NCBI RefSeq assembly: GCF_036116635.1 | Contig: NZ_CP107995.1 | Coordinates: 8,246,001 to 8,310,000 of the forward strand | DNA length: 64,000 nt | DNA from: Amycolatopsis sp. NBC_00345 | Lineage (GTDB): Bacteria; Actinomycetota; Actinomycetes; Mycobacteriales; Pseudonocardiaceae | Direction of reading: 5' to 3' | Part shown: positions 54,019 through 61,227 of the stretch, one piece after another | Layout: every line of letters starts with the position of its first letter | How positions within the stretch are numbered: position 1 is the stretch's first letter | Made by a program: the position numbers and the translations under genes | The notes under the pieces: model-generated | What the model was told of the DNA's origin: nothing | Databases searched by the model: none | Seen by the model: the letters and a program-made list of their open reading frames with translations, nothing else

Positions 54019-54489
54019 GTCGGCGAGGTGTGCTGGGCCTGTGGATGGCTCGCTGGGTTGGACCTAGCGAATCGTTGAGCCCGCTCGGCACTTCGGAGTG
54101 ATCAGTAACGGCGATTCAGCTCAGCGAACGCCAGACCTTGCCCGCCCGCGGCCGCTGGCCGTGCGACTTCAGCCTGCTCGCCCGGCCCGTCTGCGGGCCT
54201 CAGCCCGAGTGTCTTGAAGCGCCGCGGCTTCAGCGGCTGGTTCGGCGCGAGCGCGCCACGGTCCTCCGGCACCGCCGTGGCGTCGACGATGGCCATCGGC
54301 AGGCCCCGTGGTTCAGCAGCAGCAGCGCGGAGTCGGCCGAGAAGCCCTCGAACGCCCGTCAGCTCCTCGGCGTAGAGGCTGGTGGAAGGCAGTGTGCCGC
54401 TTCTGCTGGATCTCGCCGTCAGTACGGCATCCGCACCTCCCGGAGGAGAGATCAAGGAGCGCCGAAAAGTGTCCGCAGAGCGAACGATT
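54019..54489. other. Non-coding or decayed interval
   Basis: No gene is supported with confidence. A copy of the 15-bp palindrome (CTGGGTTGGACCTAG) lies at 54053-54067. A minus-strand frame at 54102-54455 (117 residues) has no ribosome site and no recognisable domain. It could be the remnant of a lost gene. Confidence 0.5.
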
Positions 54490-54518
54490 TTGTCCTGTTG
54501 TCGTACGCTACTAGCGTG
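54490..54518 (+). promoter_or_regulatory. Sigma-70-like promoter with leaderless start
   Basis: TTGTCC (54490-54495) and TAGCGT (54513-54518) are separated by 17 bp. The -10 ends six bases before GTG 54525. Confidence 0.5.
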
Positions 54519-54524
54519 TCAGTC

Positions 54525-55391
54525 GTGTCAAGCGCTGTGGAACTCACGCCCCCCGGCCCCCGTGGAATTCCTCCCCTGTTCGCGCGGCTAGTCGACGACT
54601 CGGCGCTCTTCCCGCCCGCCGACTCCGCCATGCCTGAAGCCCTCCGCGCGCACTTCGCGTCGAGGACCGGTGAACATGCTGGTGTACTGGGGGTTTTCCT
54701 CTGTCAGGCCTCGCGGCTGCCGGAGCTGATCACCGAGCTGATCAAGATCAAGCCGAAGGAGCCGCTGCCACTGTCGCTGATCATCGACACCGGGCTCGGC
54801 GGCGTCCCGAAGGCCCTCTCGATCGTCGAATCGCGCGACGAGCTGCTGTCCCTGCGGATGGTGGAGATGCCCGCGCCGTCGGACGTCGACGAGGTGTGGC
54901 TGGAGCGGGTCTCCGAGTTCGTGCCCGAGGACGTGATCCGCGTCGTCGAGCCACGGCGCGGCGTCGGCTGGCTGGACGGCGTGCGCAAGGTGATCGAGCA
55001 CGGCAGCTGGCCGAAGATCCGCTGCGGCGGCCAGGCGGGCGAGAACTTCCCGAGCGTCGACGAGGTCGCGGACTTCCTGTCCGTGGTCAGCAGCGCGCCC
55101 GGCGCGTCGTTCAAGGCCACGAACAGCCTGCACCGCGCCGTCCGGCACACGGACCCGGACAGCGGCTTCACGCATCACGGCTTCCTGAACCTGATCGTCG
55201 CGTCCGGGCGCTGCCTCTCGGGTGGTGACGTCCGCGCGGCGCTGGAGTCGACGGACGGGCAGGCGCTGGCGGACGAGGCGCGTGGGCTTTCCGAGCCGGC
55301 CGCGAAGGCCGTGCGAGAGCTCTTCGCGTCCTACGCGGCGGCTTCGTTCGACGAGCCGGTCGCCGACCTGGGTGAGCTCGAACTGCTGTGA
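54525..55391 (+). CDS. Conserved hypothetical protein
   Basis: 288 residues from GTG 54525; GTG 54516 is in frame too. The start is fixed by the -10 six bases before it. Conserved-looking stretches are PPLFARLVDDSALFPPADSA, KIRCGGQAGENFPSVDEVADF and FKATNSLHRAVRHTD with FTHHGFLNL. No family or cofactor motif is recognised. The fold looks alpha/beta, perhaps a TIM barrel, since strands and helices alternate. An IclR-type regulator follows after 13 bp, in a duplicated GAGCTGCTGTGAC context, so the two may form an operon. Confidence 0.72.
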   Translation: MSSAVELTPPGPRGIPPLFARLVDDSALFPPADSAMPEALRAHFASRTGEHAGVLGVFLCQASRLPELITELIKIKPKEPLPLSLIIDTGLGGVPKALSIVESRDELLSLRMVEMPAPSDVDEVWLERVSEFVPEDVIRVVEPRRGVGWLDGVRKVIEHGSWPKIRCGGQAGENFPSVDEVADFLSVVSSAPGASFKATNSLHRAVRHTDPDSGFTHHGFLNLIVASGRCLSGGDVRAALESTDGQALADEARGLSEPAAKAVRELFASYAAASFDEPVADLGELELL

Positions 55392-55404
55392 CCTTCGAGC
55401 TGCT

Positions 55405-56043
55405 GTGACGAGGGAGGGGTCGCTGACCCTCGACCGTGGGCTGGCGCTGCTGCAGGCAGTGGCCGACGCGGGCGAGGAGGCGGCGACCATCTCCGAGCTG
55501 GCCGTGTCGATCGGTGCCAGCCGCGCGGCCGTCTACCGGCTGCTGGTGCCGTTGTCCGAGCGCGGCCTGATCTGGCGTGACGGCACGAAGGTGCGGCTCG
55601 GCGTCGGCCTGCTGCGGCTGGCCGGGCAGGTGCTGCCGCAGCTGCGCGAGGCGGCGCGGCCCGTGCTGCGCGAGCTGGCGGAGAAGGTGGGCGCCACCGC
55701 GCACCTGACCGTGGCGCAGGGCGATCTGGCGCAGGCCGTGGCCGTGGTGGAGCCGTCGTGGACCAGCTACCACGTCGCGTACCGCGTGGGCAGCAGGCAC
55801 GCGCTCAACGCGGGTGCGGCGGGCCGGGCGATGGGGCTGCGGCCGGGCGGCGACGGCTGGGTCAGCTCCACGGGTGAGCTGCAGGCCGGCGCGTCCGGCG
55901 TCGCGGCGCCGGTGCGCGGCGTGCCGGGGCTGCGGGCGAGCATCGGCGTGGTGTCGTTGGAGCCGCTGGCCGCCGCTGAGGTGGGCCCGCAGGTGCTCGC
56001 GGCGGCCGGAACACTGGCCGCGGTGCTCCGGACGGACGCTTAG
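55405..56043 (+). CDS. IclR-type transcriptional regulator, short form
   Basis: 212 residues from GTG 55405. The winged HTH (about 5-65) reads LDRGLALLQAVADAGEEAATISELAV with IGASRAAVYRLLVPLSERGLI. The rest is a reduced IclR effector domain (GATAHLTVAQGDLAQAVAVVE; LNAGAAGRAMGL). It is shorter than the usual 250 residues, lacking the usual C-terminal metal or ligand loop in part. It probably controls the gene before it or the operon it belongs to. Sites were not identified. Confidence 0.85.
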   Translation: MTREGSLTLDRGLALLQAVADAGEEAATISELAVSIGASRAAVYRLLVPLSERGLIWRDGTKVRLGVGLLRLAGQVLPQLREAARPVLRELAEKVGATAHLTVAQGDLAQAVAVVEPSWTSYHVAYRVGSRHALNAGAAGRAMGLRPGGDGWVSSTGELQAGASGVAAPVRGVPGLRASIGVVSLEPLAAAEVGPQVLAAAGTLAAVLRTDA

Positions 56044-56071
56044 CTTTTGCGCGCTGAAGCAGGGGGTTGTG

Positions 56072-56449
56072 GTGAAGGTGCCGAGTGAACTTGTCGGGTG
56101 CGAGGTGCGCCGGACGTCGTTCGACTACCAGGTCCGGCTCATGCTGGTCGACCAGCCGGAGCCGGCCGGCGAGCCGCGGGTCGACGCGGAGCTGGTGATC
56201 GAGACGGCGTTCGTGCTGCGTGACGCCGACGGCGTGAGCCACGAGCTGGAGCCGGGCAGCGGTCCGGCGCTGGCACCGGTGCTGGCGCTGTTCGGCCAGA
56301 CCGTGAGCGAGCTGGCGGTGCCCGAGGAGGGCACGCTGACGATCACGTTCGACGGCGGGGCGCGGCTGAGCGTCGGGCCGGACCGGCAGTACGAGTCGTG
56401 GGGGCTGACCGGGCGCGGCGTCGACCCGATCCTGGTGGGACCGGCCTAA
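56072..56449 (+). CDS. DUF6188-like protein
   Basis: 125 residues from GTG 56072, with AGGGGG six bases upstream. VRLMLVDQPEPAG, ELVIETAFVLRDADG, LAPVLALFGQTVSELAVPEEG and YESWGLTGRGVD fit the small beta-rich DUF6188 family found widely in actinobacteria. The role is unknown, and no signal or TM segment is present. The stop overlaps that of the convergent DUF998 gene by four bases. Confidence 0.75.
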   Translation: MKVPSELVGCEVRRTSFDYQVRLMLVDQPEPAGEPRVDAELVIETAFVLRDADGVSHELEPGSGPALAPVLALFGQTVSELAVPEEGTLTITFDGGARLSVGPDRQYESWGLTGRGVDPILVGPA

Positions 56450-57129
56450 CGCTTCGACGCCGCCAGCAGCGGCCGCACCATCGTGACCAGCAGCGCGAGG
56501 TCCACGGTGAACAGCAGCCGCTCGAACAGCCCGAGCGTCACTTCCTGCCGTGCCGGGCCGGTGATCAGCGTGAACACGAAGCCGCCGAGCACGATCAGCA
56601 CGCTGGCGAAGCTCGCGACGGCGAGGCGCCGGATCGTCGTGCGCCGCGGCTCCCACGGGCAGGTTTCGCGCGCGGGCCGCGTGAGCAGCCACGCGGCCGC
56701 CGGCAGCGCGATGAACGCGATGAGCGCGGCGACGTTGTGCAGCTGGCCGTCGAACGAGCGCGCCTGGCCGTCGGGATCGACGGGGACAGTCGCGCAGATC
56801 GTCAGGCCCGCGCACCACACGCCGAGCAGCGCGACGACGGCCGGGGACCGGCGGGCCTTCACCAGGCCGACCAGCAGCGCCAGCGAGCCCAGCGCGAGCG
56901 CGAGGCACATCGCGCTGAACAGCGGCGCGGCCGAGCGTCCGCCGAGGTGGCCGTAGACGTACTCCGACAGCGTCTGCCACACCGGGCTGACCTGCGCGGA
57001 CAGCCTCAGGTGCAGGTCGGTCGCGATCACCACCGCGACGGCGATCCCGGCGACCGCGAGCCGGCCGTGCACGGGGGACACGGTGGCGCGGGCGGTCGCG
57101 GAAGTCGCGGCGGTCGCGGGGTTCGGCAT
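56446..57129 (-). CDS. DUF998 membrane protein
   Basis: 227 residues with about six TM helices. SEYVYG in the first loop, PVDPDGQARSFDGQLHNVAAL in the third loop (ending in a conserved His) and a final ERLLFTVDLALLVTMV helix match the DUF998 family. Some relatives are thought to act in lipid modification or stress, but no activity is firmly known. It ends four bases inside the DUF6188-like gene, a tail-to-tail overlap. Confidence 0.85.
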   Translation of the reverse strand: MPNPATAATSATARATVSPVHGRLAVAGIAVAVVIATDLHLRLSAQVSPVWQTLSEYVYGHLGGRSAAPLFSAMCLALALGSLALLVGLVKARRSPAVVALLGVWCAGLTICATVPVDPDGQARSFDGQLHNVAALIAFIALPAAAWLLTRPARETCPWEPRRTTIRRLAVASFASVLIVLGGFVFTLITGPARQEVTLGLFERLLFTVDLALLVTMVRPLLAASKR

Positions 57130-57243
57130 CGGGCTGGCTCCGGGTGCTCATGGCGAAGCCAGAGGCCGTTAACCTCGTGCTCGCTTGGTGGTTCCCGGAA
57201 GGCTACCTGGACGCCCTGTGAAGTGGCTGTGGTCGTTCGCCGG

Positions 57244-57840
57244 TCAGAAGGCCAGCTGCGCGACGGCGAACAGCGCGAAACCGGCGAACACGAACCCGGC
57301 GACGCGCTGGATCAGCTTGGGCCGGATGCGGTCGCGGATCTTCGCGCCGATGAACACGGCGAGCCCGGCCACGGAGACCAGCGCGACGAACGCGCCCACG
57401 CCCACGGCGAACGGGTTGCCCAGCCGCGCGGCGAGGCCCGCGGTGGCCAGCTGCGACGCGTCGCCCCACTCGGCGGCGAAGAGCACGCCGAACGACGTCA
57501 GCGCGGAGCGGAGGAAGGACAGCTGCGGGCCCTTGCGCGAAGCGTCGCTGCCCGCTTCGTCGGCTTCGCTGAATCCCTCACGCAGGAGCATGAAGGACCC
57601 GATGCCGAACATCCCGGCCACCAGCAACGAAACCGCGAGGTCCGGGAGAAGCGTCAGAACGCTGCCGAACGCGACGGCGATCACGCATTGCAGCGCGAAC
57701 GCCACGCACACCCCGGCGAACACCGGCCAGGCGCGGAAACGGGTGGTGAGCACCAGCGTCGCGACAAGGGTCTTGTCCGGCAGCTCCACTGCCAGGACCA
57801 GGCCAAACGCGCTGAGCAACGCTACAAGAGCGGGAGACAT
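57244..57840 (-). CDS. GDT1/TMEM165 (UPF0016) cation transporter
   Basis: 198 residues with six TM helices. The two family repeats are visible: AVELPDKTLVATLVL near residue 17 and AAEWGDASQLATAGL near 121, the E-x-G/P-D-K/A-(S/T) motifs that form the cation path. Relatives export Mn2+ or exchange Ca2+/Mn2+ for H+. GAAAGGGG lies upstream of the ATG. I looked for a yybP-ykoY Mn riboswitch in the 5' region and did not see one. Confidence 0.9.
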   Translation of the reverse strand: MSPALVALLSAFGLVLAVELPDKTLVATLVLTTRFRAWPVFAGVCVAFALQCVIAVAFGSVLTLLPDLAVSLLVAGMFGIGSFMLLREGFSEADEAGSDASRKGPQLSFLRSALTSFGVLFAAEWGDASQLATAGLAARLGNPFAVGVGAFVALVSVAGLAVFIGAKIRDRIRPKLIQRVAGFVFAGFALFAVAQLAF

Positions 57841-57966
57841 AGTTGGTGTGCACCCCTTTCACTGCAACGATAAAGGAGCGTTCAGGAAAGGCGCAATCTT
57901 ATGGGTTTCGCGAATTGCCCGGTAAGGGCTGCTGAATAGTGGTTGCCGGGGTTCCTGATTATTTTT

Positions 57967-57980
57967 TTCGGCATGCCGAA
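57967..57980. promoter_or_regulatory. Perfect 14-bp palindrome between GDT1 and CutA
   Basis: TTCGGCATGCCGAA follows a run of seven T residues. It lies in the divergent gap of the GDT1 and CutA genes and is a possible metal-regulator operator. Confidence 0.45.
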
Positions 57981-58011
57981 TTTCGGTTAGGGCTGCGGTA
58001 CGGTGCGGGTC

Positions 58012-58332
58012 ATGCCTGCAGACCACGTGGTCGTCGTGACCACCGTCGACTCCGAAGCCGCCGCCCGGACGCTCGCCGCGAGCGCCGTCGAAGCCCGCCT
58101 CGCCGCCTGTGCACAGATCGTCGGCCCCATCACGAGCGTCTTCCGCTGGGAGGGTGAGGTGCGCACCGAGGCGGAGTGGCGCGTCGAGTGCAAGACCGCG
58201 GGCGACCGCGCGGGCGCGCTGGAGGAGTTCCTGAACGTGCGGCACACCTACGACGTCCCGGAGATCGTCGTGACGCCCGTCGTCGGCGGCAGCCCGGCCT
58301 ACCTGTCCTGGCTGGTCGAAGGTACCCGATGA
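58012..58332 (+). CDS. cutA: Divalent-cation tolerance protein CutA
   Basis: 106 residues from ATG 58012; GTG 58003 is in frame, but TACGGT (57999-58004) leaves only room for the later start. VVVVTTVDSEAAARTLAASAVEARLAACAQI, then ITSVFRWEGEV and HTYDVPEIVVTPVV are the CutA1 core. The protein forms a tight ferredoxin-like trimer in the cytoplasm and binds metals. Its exact function is debated. It diverges from the GDT1 cation transporter, a sensible metal-homeostasis pairing. Confidence 0.92.
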   Translation: MPADHVVVVTTVDSEAAARTLAASAVEARLAACAQIVGPITSVFRWEGEVRTEAEWRVECKTAGDRAGALEEFLNVRHTYDVPEIVVTPVVGGSPAYLSWLVEGTR

Positions 58333-58533
58333 CCCGTTCGGGTACTAAGTGGACACTTCCGCCGCTGGGCCGGGGTGGCCGGCGTTTCCGGCCGGGAACC
58401 GCTGGCGCTGCGGGAATTCGACGGGCCGAGGCGCACGTCACGTCCGCGGTGGCCTGGTTCAGGACGTAGGTCCCGGATTGTTCGGGACGTGGTGAACTGG
58501 CCGCCGCCGGAGCGCGGGAGTTAGCTCGGATAC
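58333..58533. other. Promoter region of the cyd operon
   Basis: A short hairpin GTACCCGA/TCGGGTAC (58322-58345) covers the cutA stop codon. A second inverted pair GTCCCG/CGGGAC (58470-58488) lies about 50 bp before cydA and is a possible regulator site. No clear Rex box was seen. Confidence 0.5.
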
Positions 58534-60024
58534 GTGGATGTCCTTGAGCTCGCGCGGTGGCAGTTCGGCATCACCACCGTCTATCACTTCCTGATGGTCC
58601 CGCTGACCATCGGCCTCTCGGTGCTCGTCGCGGCGATGCAGACCGCGTGGGTGCGTACCGGCGAACTGCGGCACCTGAAGATGACGAAGTTCTGGGGGAA
58701 GCTGCTGCTGGTCAACTTCGCCATGGGCGTGGTGACCGGCATCGTGCAGGAGTTCCAGTTCGGGATGAGCTGGAGCGCCTACTCCCGCTTCGTCGGCGAC
58801 GTGTTCGGCGCGCCGCTGGCGATGGAGGGGCTGGTCGCGTTCTTCGTGGAGTCGACCTTCCTCGGCCTGTGGATATTCGGGTGGGACCGGCTGCCGAAGA
58901 AGGTCCACCTGGCGTGCGCGTGGGCGTTCTCGCTCGCGACGATGGCCTCGGCCTACTTCATCCTGGCCGCCAACTCGTGGATGCAGCACCCCGTCGGCGT
59001 CGAGTTCGTCAACGGCAAGCCGACGATGAACTCCATCGGCGCGGTGCTGACGAACAACACGGCGCTGGCCGCGATCCCGCACACGCTGGCGGGCGCGTTC
59101 TCGGTGGCGGCGGCGTTCCTGGTCGGTGTCGCGGGCTGGCACCTGTGGCGGCGTCGCGATTCGTCGGACGAGCACCGCGCGGTCTGGCGCTCGTCGCTGC
59201 GGCTCGGCGGCTGGATCGGCGTGGTGGCGTTCGCGGTCCTGGCCATCACCGGGGACACACAGGGCAAGCTGATGTTCGAGCAGCAGCCGATGAAGATGGC
59301 GTCGGCCGAGGCGTTGTGCCACACCGAGGCTCCGGCGAGCTTCTCGATCCTGGCGATCGGCGACGTCGCGGGCGCGAACTGCGAGGACGTCAAGACGTTC
59401 ACCGTGCCGGCGCTGCTGTCGTTCCTCGCCCACAACGACTTCTCCACCGAGGTCAAGGGTGTGGAAAACCTGGTGGGCGAGTACCAGGCGAAGTACGGGG
59501 CCAACTACCCGGACGACCCGGACCTGGGCCCGCTGGCCGGCAAGCCGATCGACTACGTCCCCAACCTGCCCGTCACGTACTGGGGTTTCCGCGCCATGAT
59601 CGGCTTCGGCGCGATCTCCGCTGGCATCGGCCTGCTGGCCCTGTGGCTCACCCGCCGCGGCCGGATCCCGGGCGGGCGCTGGTTCCCGCTCATGGTGCTG
59701 GGCGGCATCGCGACGCCGTTCATCGGCAACAGCGCGGGCTGGATCTTCACGGAGATGGGCCGCCAGCCGTTTGTCGTCGCCCCCAACCCGAGCGGCGTCG
59801 AGGGCATGTGGATGTTCACGGCGGAGGCGGTTTCGAAGCTTTCGGTGGGCGAGGTGTGGACGTCGCTGATCTCGCTGACCGCCCTCTACCTGGTCCTTGG
59901 CGTCGTCGAGCTCTACCTGATGCGCAAGTACGTCCGGGGCGGCGTCGACGCCGTGATGCCCCCGCCCCGGCCACCCGATCAGGACGCGGACTCCGATGAC
60001 GACACCCTTTCGTTCGCGTACTGA
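58534..60024 (+). CDS. cydA: Cytochrome bd oxidase subunit I
   Basis: 496 residues from GTG 58534. LARWQFGITTVYHFLMVPLT provides His18, a heme b595 ligand, and AAIPHTLAGAF provides His183, the likely heme b558 ligand. GDTQGKLMFEQQPMKMAS is the Q-loop Lys/Glu region and EMGRQPF the conserved C-terminal motif. It is the short-Q-loop form. The enzyme oxidises menaquinol and reduces O2 with high affinity in the cytoplasmic membrane. It is first gene of cydA-cydB-cydDC. Confidence 0.95.
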   Translation: MDVLELARWQFGITTVYHFLMVPLTIGLSVLVAAMQTAWVRTGELRHLKMTKFWGKLLLVNFAMGVVTGIVQEFQFGMSWSAYSRFVGDVFGAPLAMEGLVAFFVESTFLGLWIFGWDRLPKKVHLACAWAFSLATMASAYFILAANSWMQHPVGVEFVNGKPTMNSIGAVLTNNTALAAIPHTLAGAFSVAAAFLVGVAGWHLWRRRDSSDEHRAVWRSSLRLGGWIGVVAFAVLAITGDTQGKLMFEQQPMKMASAEALCHTEAPASFSILAIGDVAGANCEDVKTFTVPALLSFLAHNDFSTEVKGVENLVGEYQAKYGANYPDDPDLGPLAGKPIDYVPNLPVTYWGFRAMIGFGAISAGIGLLALWLTRRGRIPGGRWFPLMVLGGIATPFIGNSAGWIFTEMGRQPFVVAPNPSGVEGMWMFTAEAVSKLSVGEVWTSLISLTALYLVLGVVELYLMRKYVRGGVDAVMPPPRPPDQDADSDDDTLSFAY

Positions 60025-60219
60025 GGCGGTGAACCGGATGTGGACGACCGATCGGGGCGACGGACGAGTCGGCCCCGCGCAAGCCGCCAAATGGTCAACC
60101 CAGCGTGTTCGGACAGTCACCTTCCCGAGTTACCCACAGTCGGTCTGTGGACAACTCGGCCAGGTGTGGATAACTCAGGGCCACCGTCATGGGTCCGTGC
60201 TAACGGGAGGTGAACAGCG
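60025..60219. other. 195-bp gap inside the cyd operon with DnaA boxes
   Basis: cydA and cydB are usually close. Here the gap holds TGTGGACAA (60146-60154, complement of TTGTCCACA), TGTGGATAA (60165-60173, complement of the classic TTATCCACA) and a partial copy of the dispersed palindrome near 60190. The ribosome site GGGAGGTGA for cydB ends the gap. No gene present. Confidence 0.75.
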
Positions 60220-61227
60220 ATGACACTCGAGACGGTCTGGTTCGCGGTCATCGCCGCGTTCTGGCTGGGGTACCTGTTCCTCGAGGGGTTCGACTTCGGC
60301 GTCGGGATGCTGCTGCCGGTGCTCGGGCGGGACAACACCGAGCGGCGGGTCATGGTCAACACCATCGGGCCGGTGTGGGACGGCAACGAGGTCTGGCTGA
60401 TCGTCGCCGCGGGAGCCACCTTCGCGGCGTTCCCCGGGTGGTACGCGTCGCTGTTCTCGGGGGCCTACCTGCCCCTTCTCCTCGTGCTGCTCGCGCTCAT
60501 CGGCCGTGGCGTGGCGTTCGAGTACCGCGGCAAGGTCGACTCCGAGCGCTGGCGCCGCACCTGGGACCGCGTGATCATGATCGGTTCGTGGGTCCCGCCG
60601 CTCGGCGTCGGGCTGCTGCTCTCGACGACTGTGCTCGGCCTACCGCTCGACGCGGCCGGCAACCGCGTCGGCACACCGTTCGAGTCGGTTCGCTGGGACA
60701 CGGTGCTGGGCGCGCTCGCCGTCGCCGGGTTCTCGCTGGTGCACGGCGCCACGTTCCTCTCCCTCAAGACGTCCGGTGAGCTGCGCGAACGCGCCCGCCT
60801 GCTGGCGATGAAGATGCTGCCGGTCGCGTTGCTGCCGATGGTCGCCTTCCTGGTGGTCGTCCAATTGCGCGAGGGCTCGCTGTGGACACTGCTGACGCTT
60901 GTGGTCAGCGTCCTGGCCACAATCGTCGCGTGGCTGCGGCTGCGCGCCGACCGTGACGGGCAGGCGTTCGCCGCGCTCGGCGTGGTCATCGCGGCGGCCG
61001 CGGTGACGTTCTTCGGCGCGCTCTACCCGGACGTCCTGCCTTCCACCCTCGACCCGGCGAACTCGCTGACCGTCGCCAACGCGTCGGCGAGCCCGTACGC
61101 GCTGACGGTGATCAGCTGGGTCGCCGCCTTCGGCGCGCCGGCCGTGCTGATCTACCAAGGCTGGACCTACTGGGTCTTCCGCAAGCGCATCGGCGTCGAG
61201 CACATCCCGGCGGTGCACGCACCATGA
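60220..61227 (+). CDS. cydB: Cytochrome bd oxidase subunit II
   Basis: 335 residues with GGGAGGTGA upstream. VWFAVIAAFWLGYLFLEGFDFGVGML and GPVWDGNEVWLIVA are family hallmarks, quoted here in parts of nine predicted TM helices. It binds no heme itself but stabilises the hemes of CydA. Its stop overlaps the start of the cydDC fusion (ATGA). Confidence 0.95.
   Translation: MTLETVWFAVIAAFWLGYLFLEGFDFGVGMLLPVLGRDNTERRVMVNTIGPVWDGNEVWLIVAAGATFAAFPGWYASLFSGAYLPLLLVLLALIGRGVAFEYRGKVDSERWRRTWDRVIMIGSWVPPLGVGLLLSTTVLGLPLDAAGNRVGTPFESVRWDTVLGALAVAGFSLVHGATFLSLKTSGELRERARLLAMKMLPVALLPMVAFLVVVQLREGSLWTLLTLVVSVLATIVAWLRLRADRDGQAFAALGVVIAAAAVTFFGALYPDVLPSTLDPANSLTVANASASPYALTVISWVAAFGAPAVLIYQGWTYWVFRKRIGVEHIPAVHAP

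Noticed and set aside
54102..54455. A 117-residue minus-strand frame in the gap before 54525
   Set aside because: Could be a remnant, but there is no ribosome site or recognised motif, so it is not listed as a gene.
57841..58000. yybP-ykoY manganese riboswitch before the GDT1 gene
   Set aside because: The conserved loop sequences of that class could not be found on the minus strand. Only a palindrome and T-run are present.
58333..58533. Rex redox box before cydA
   Set aside because: No sequence close to TTGTGAAN4TTCACAA was found. The inverted pair at 58470 differs in sequence and spacing.
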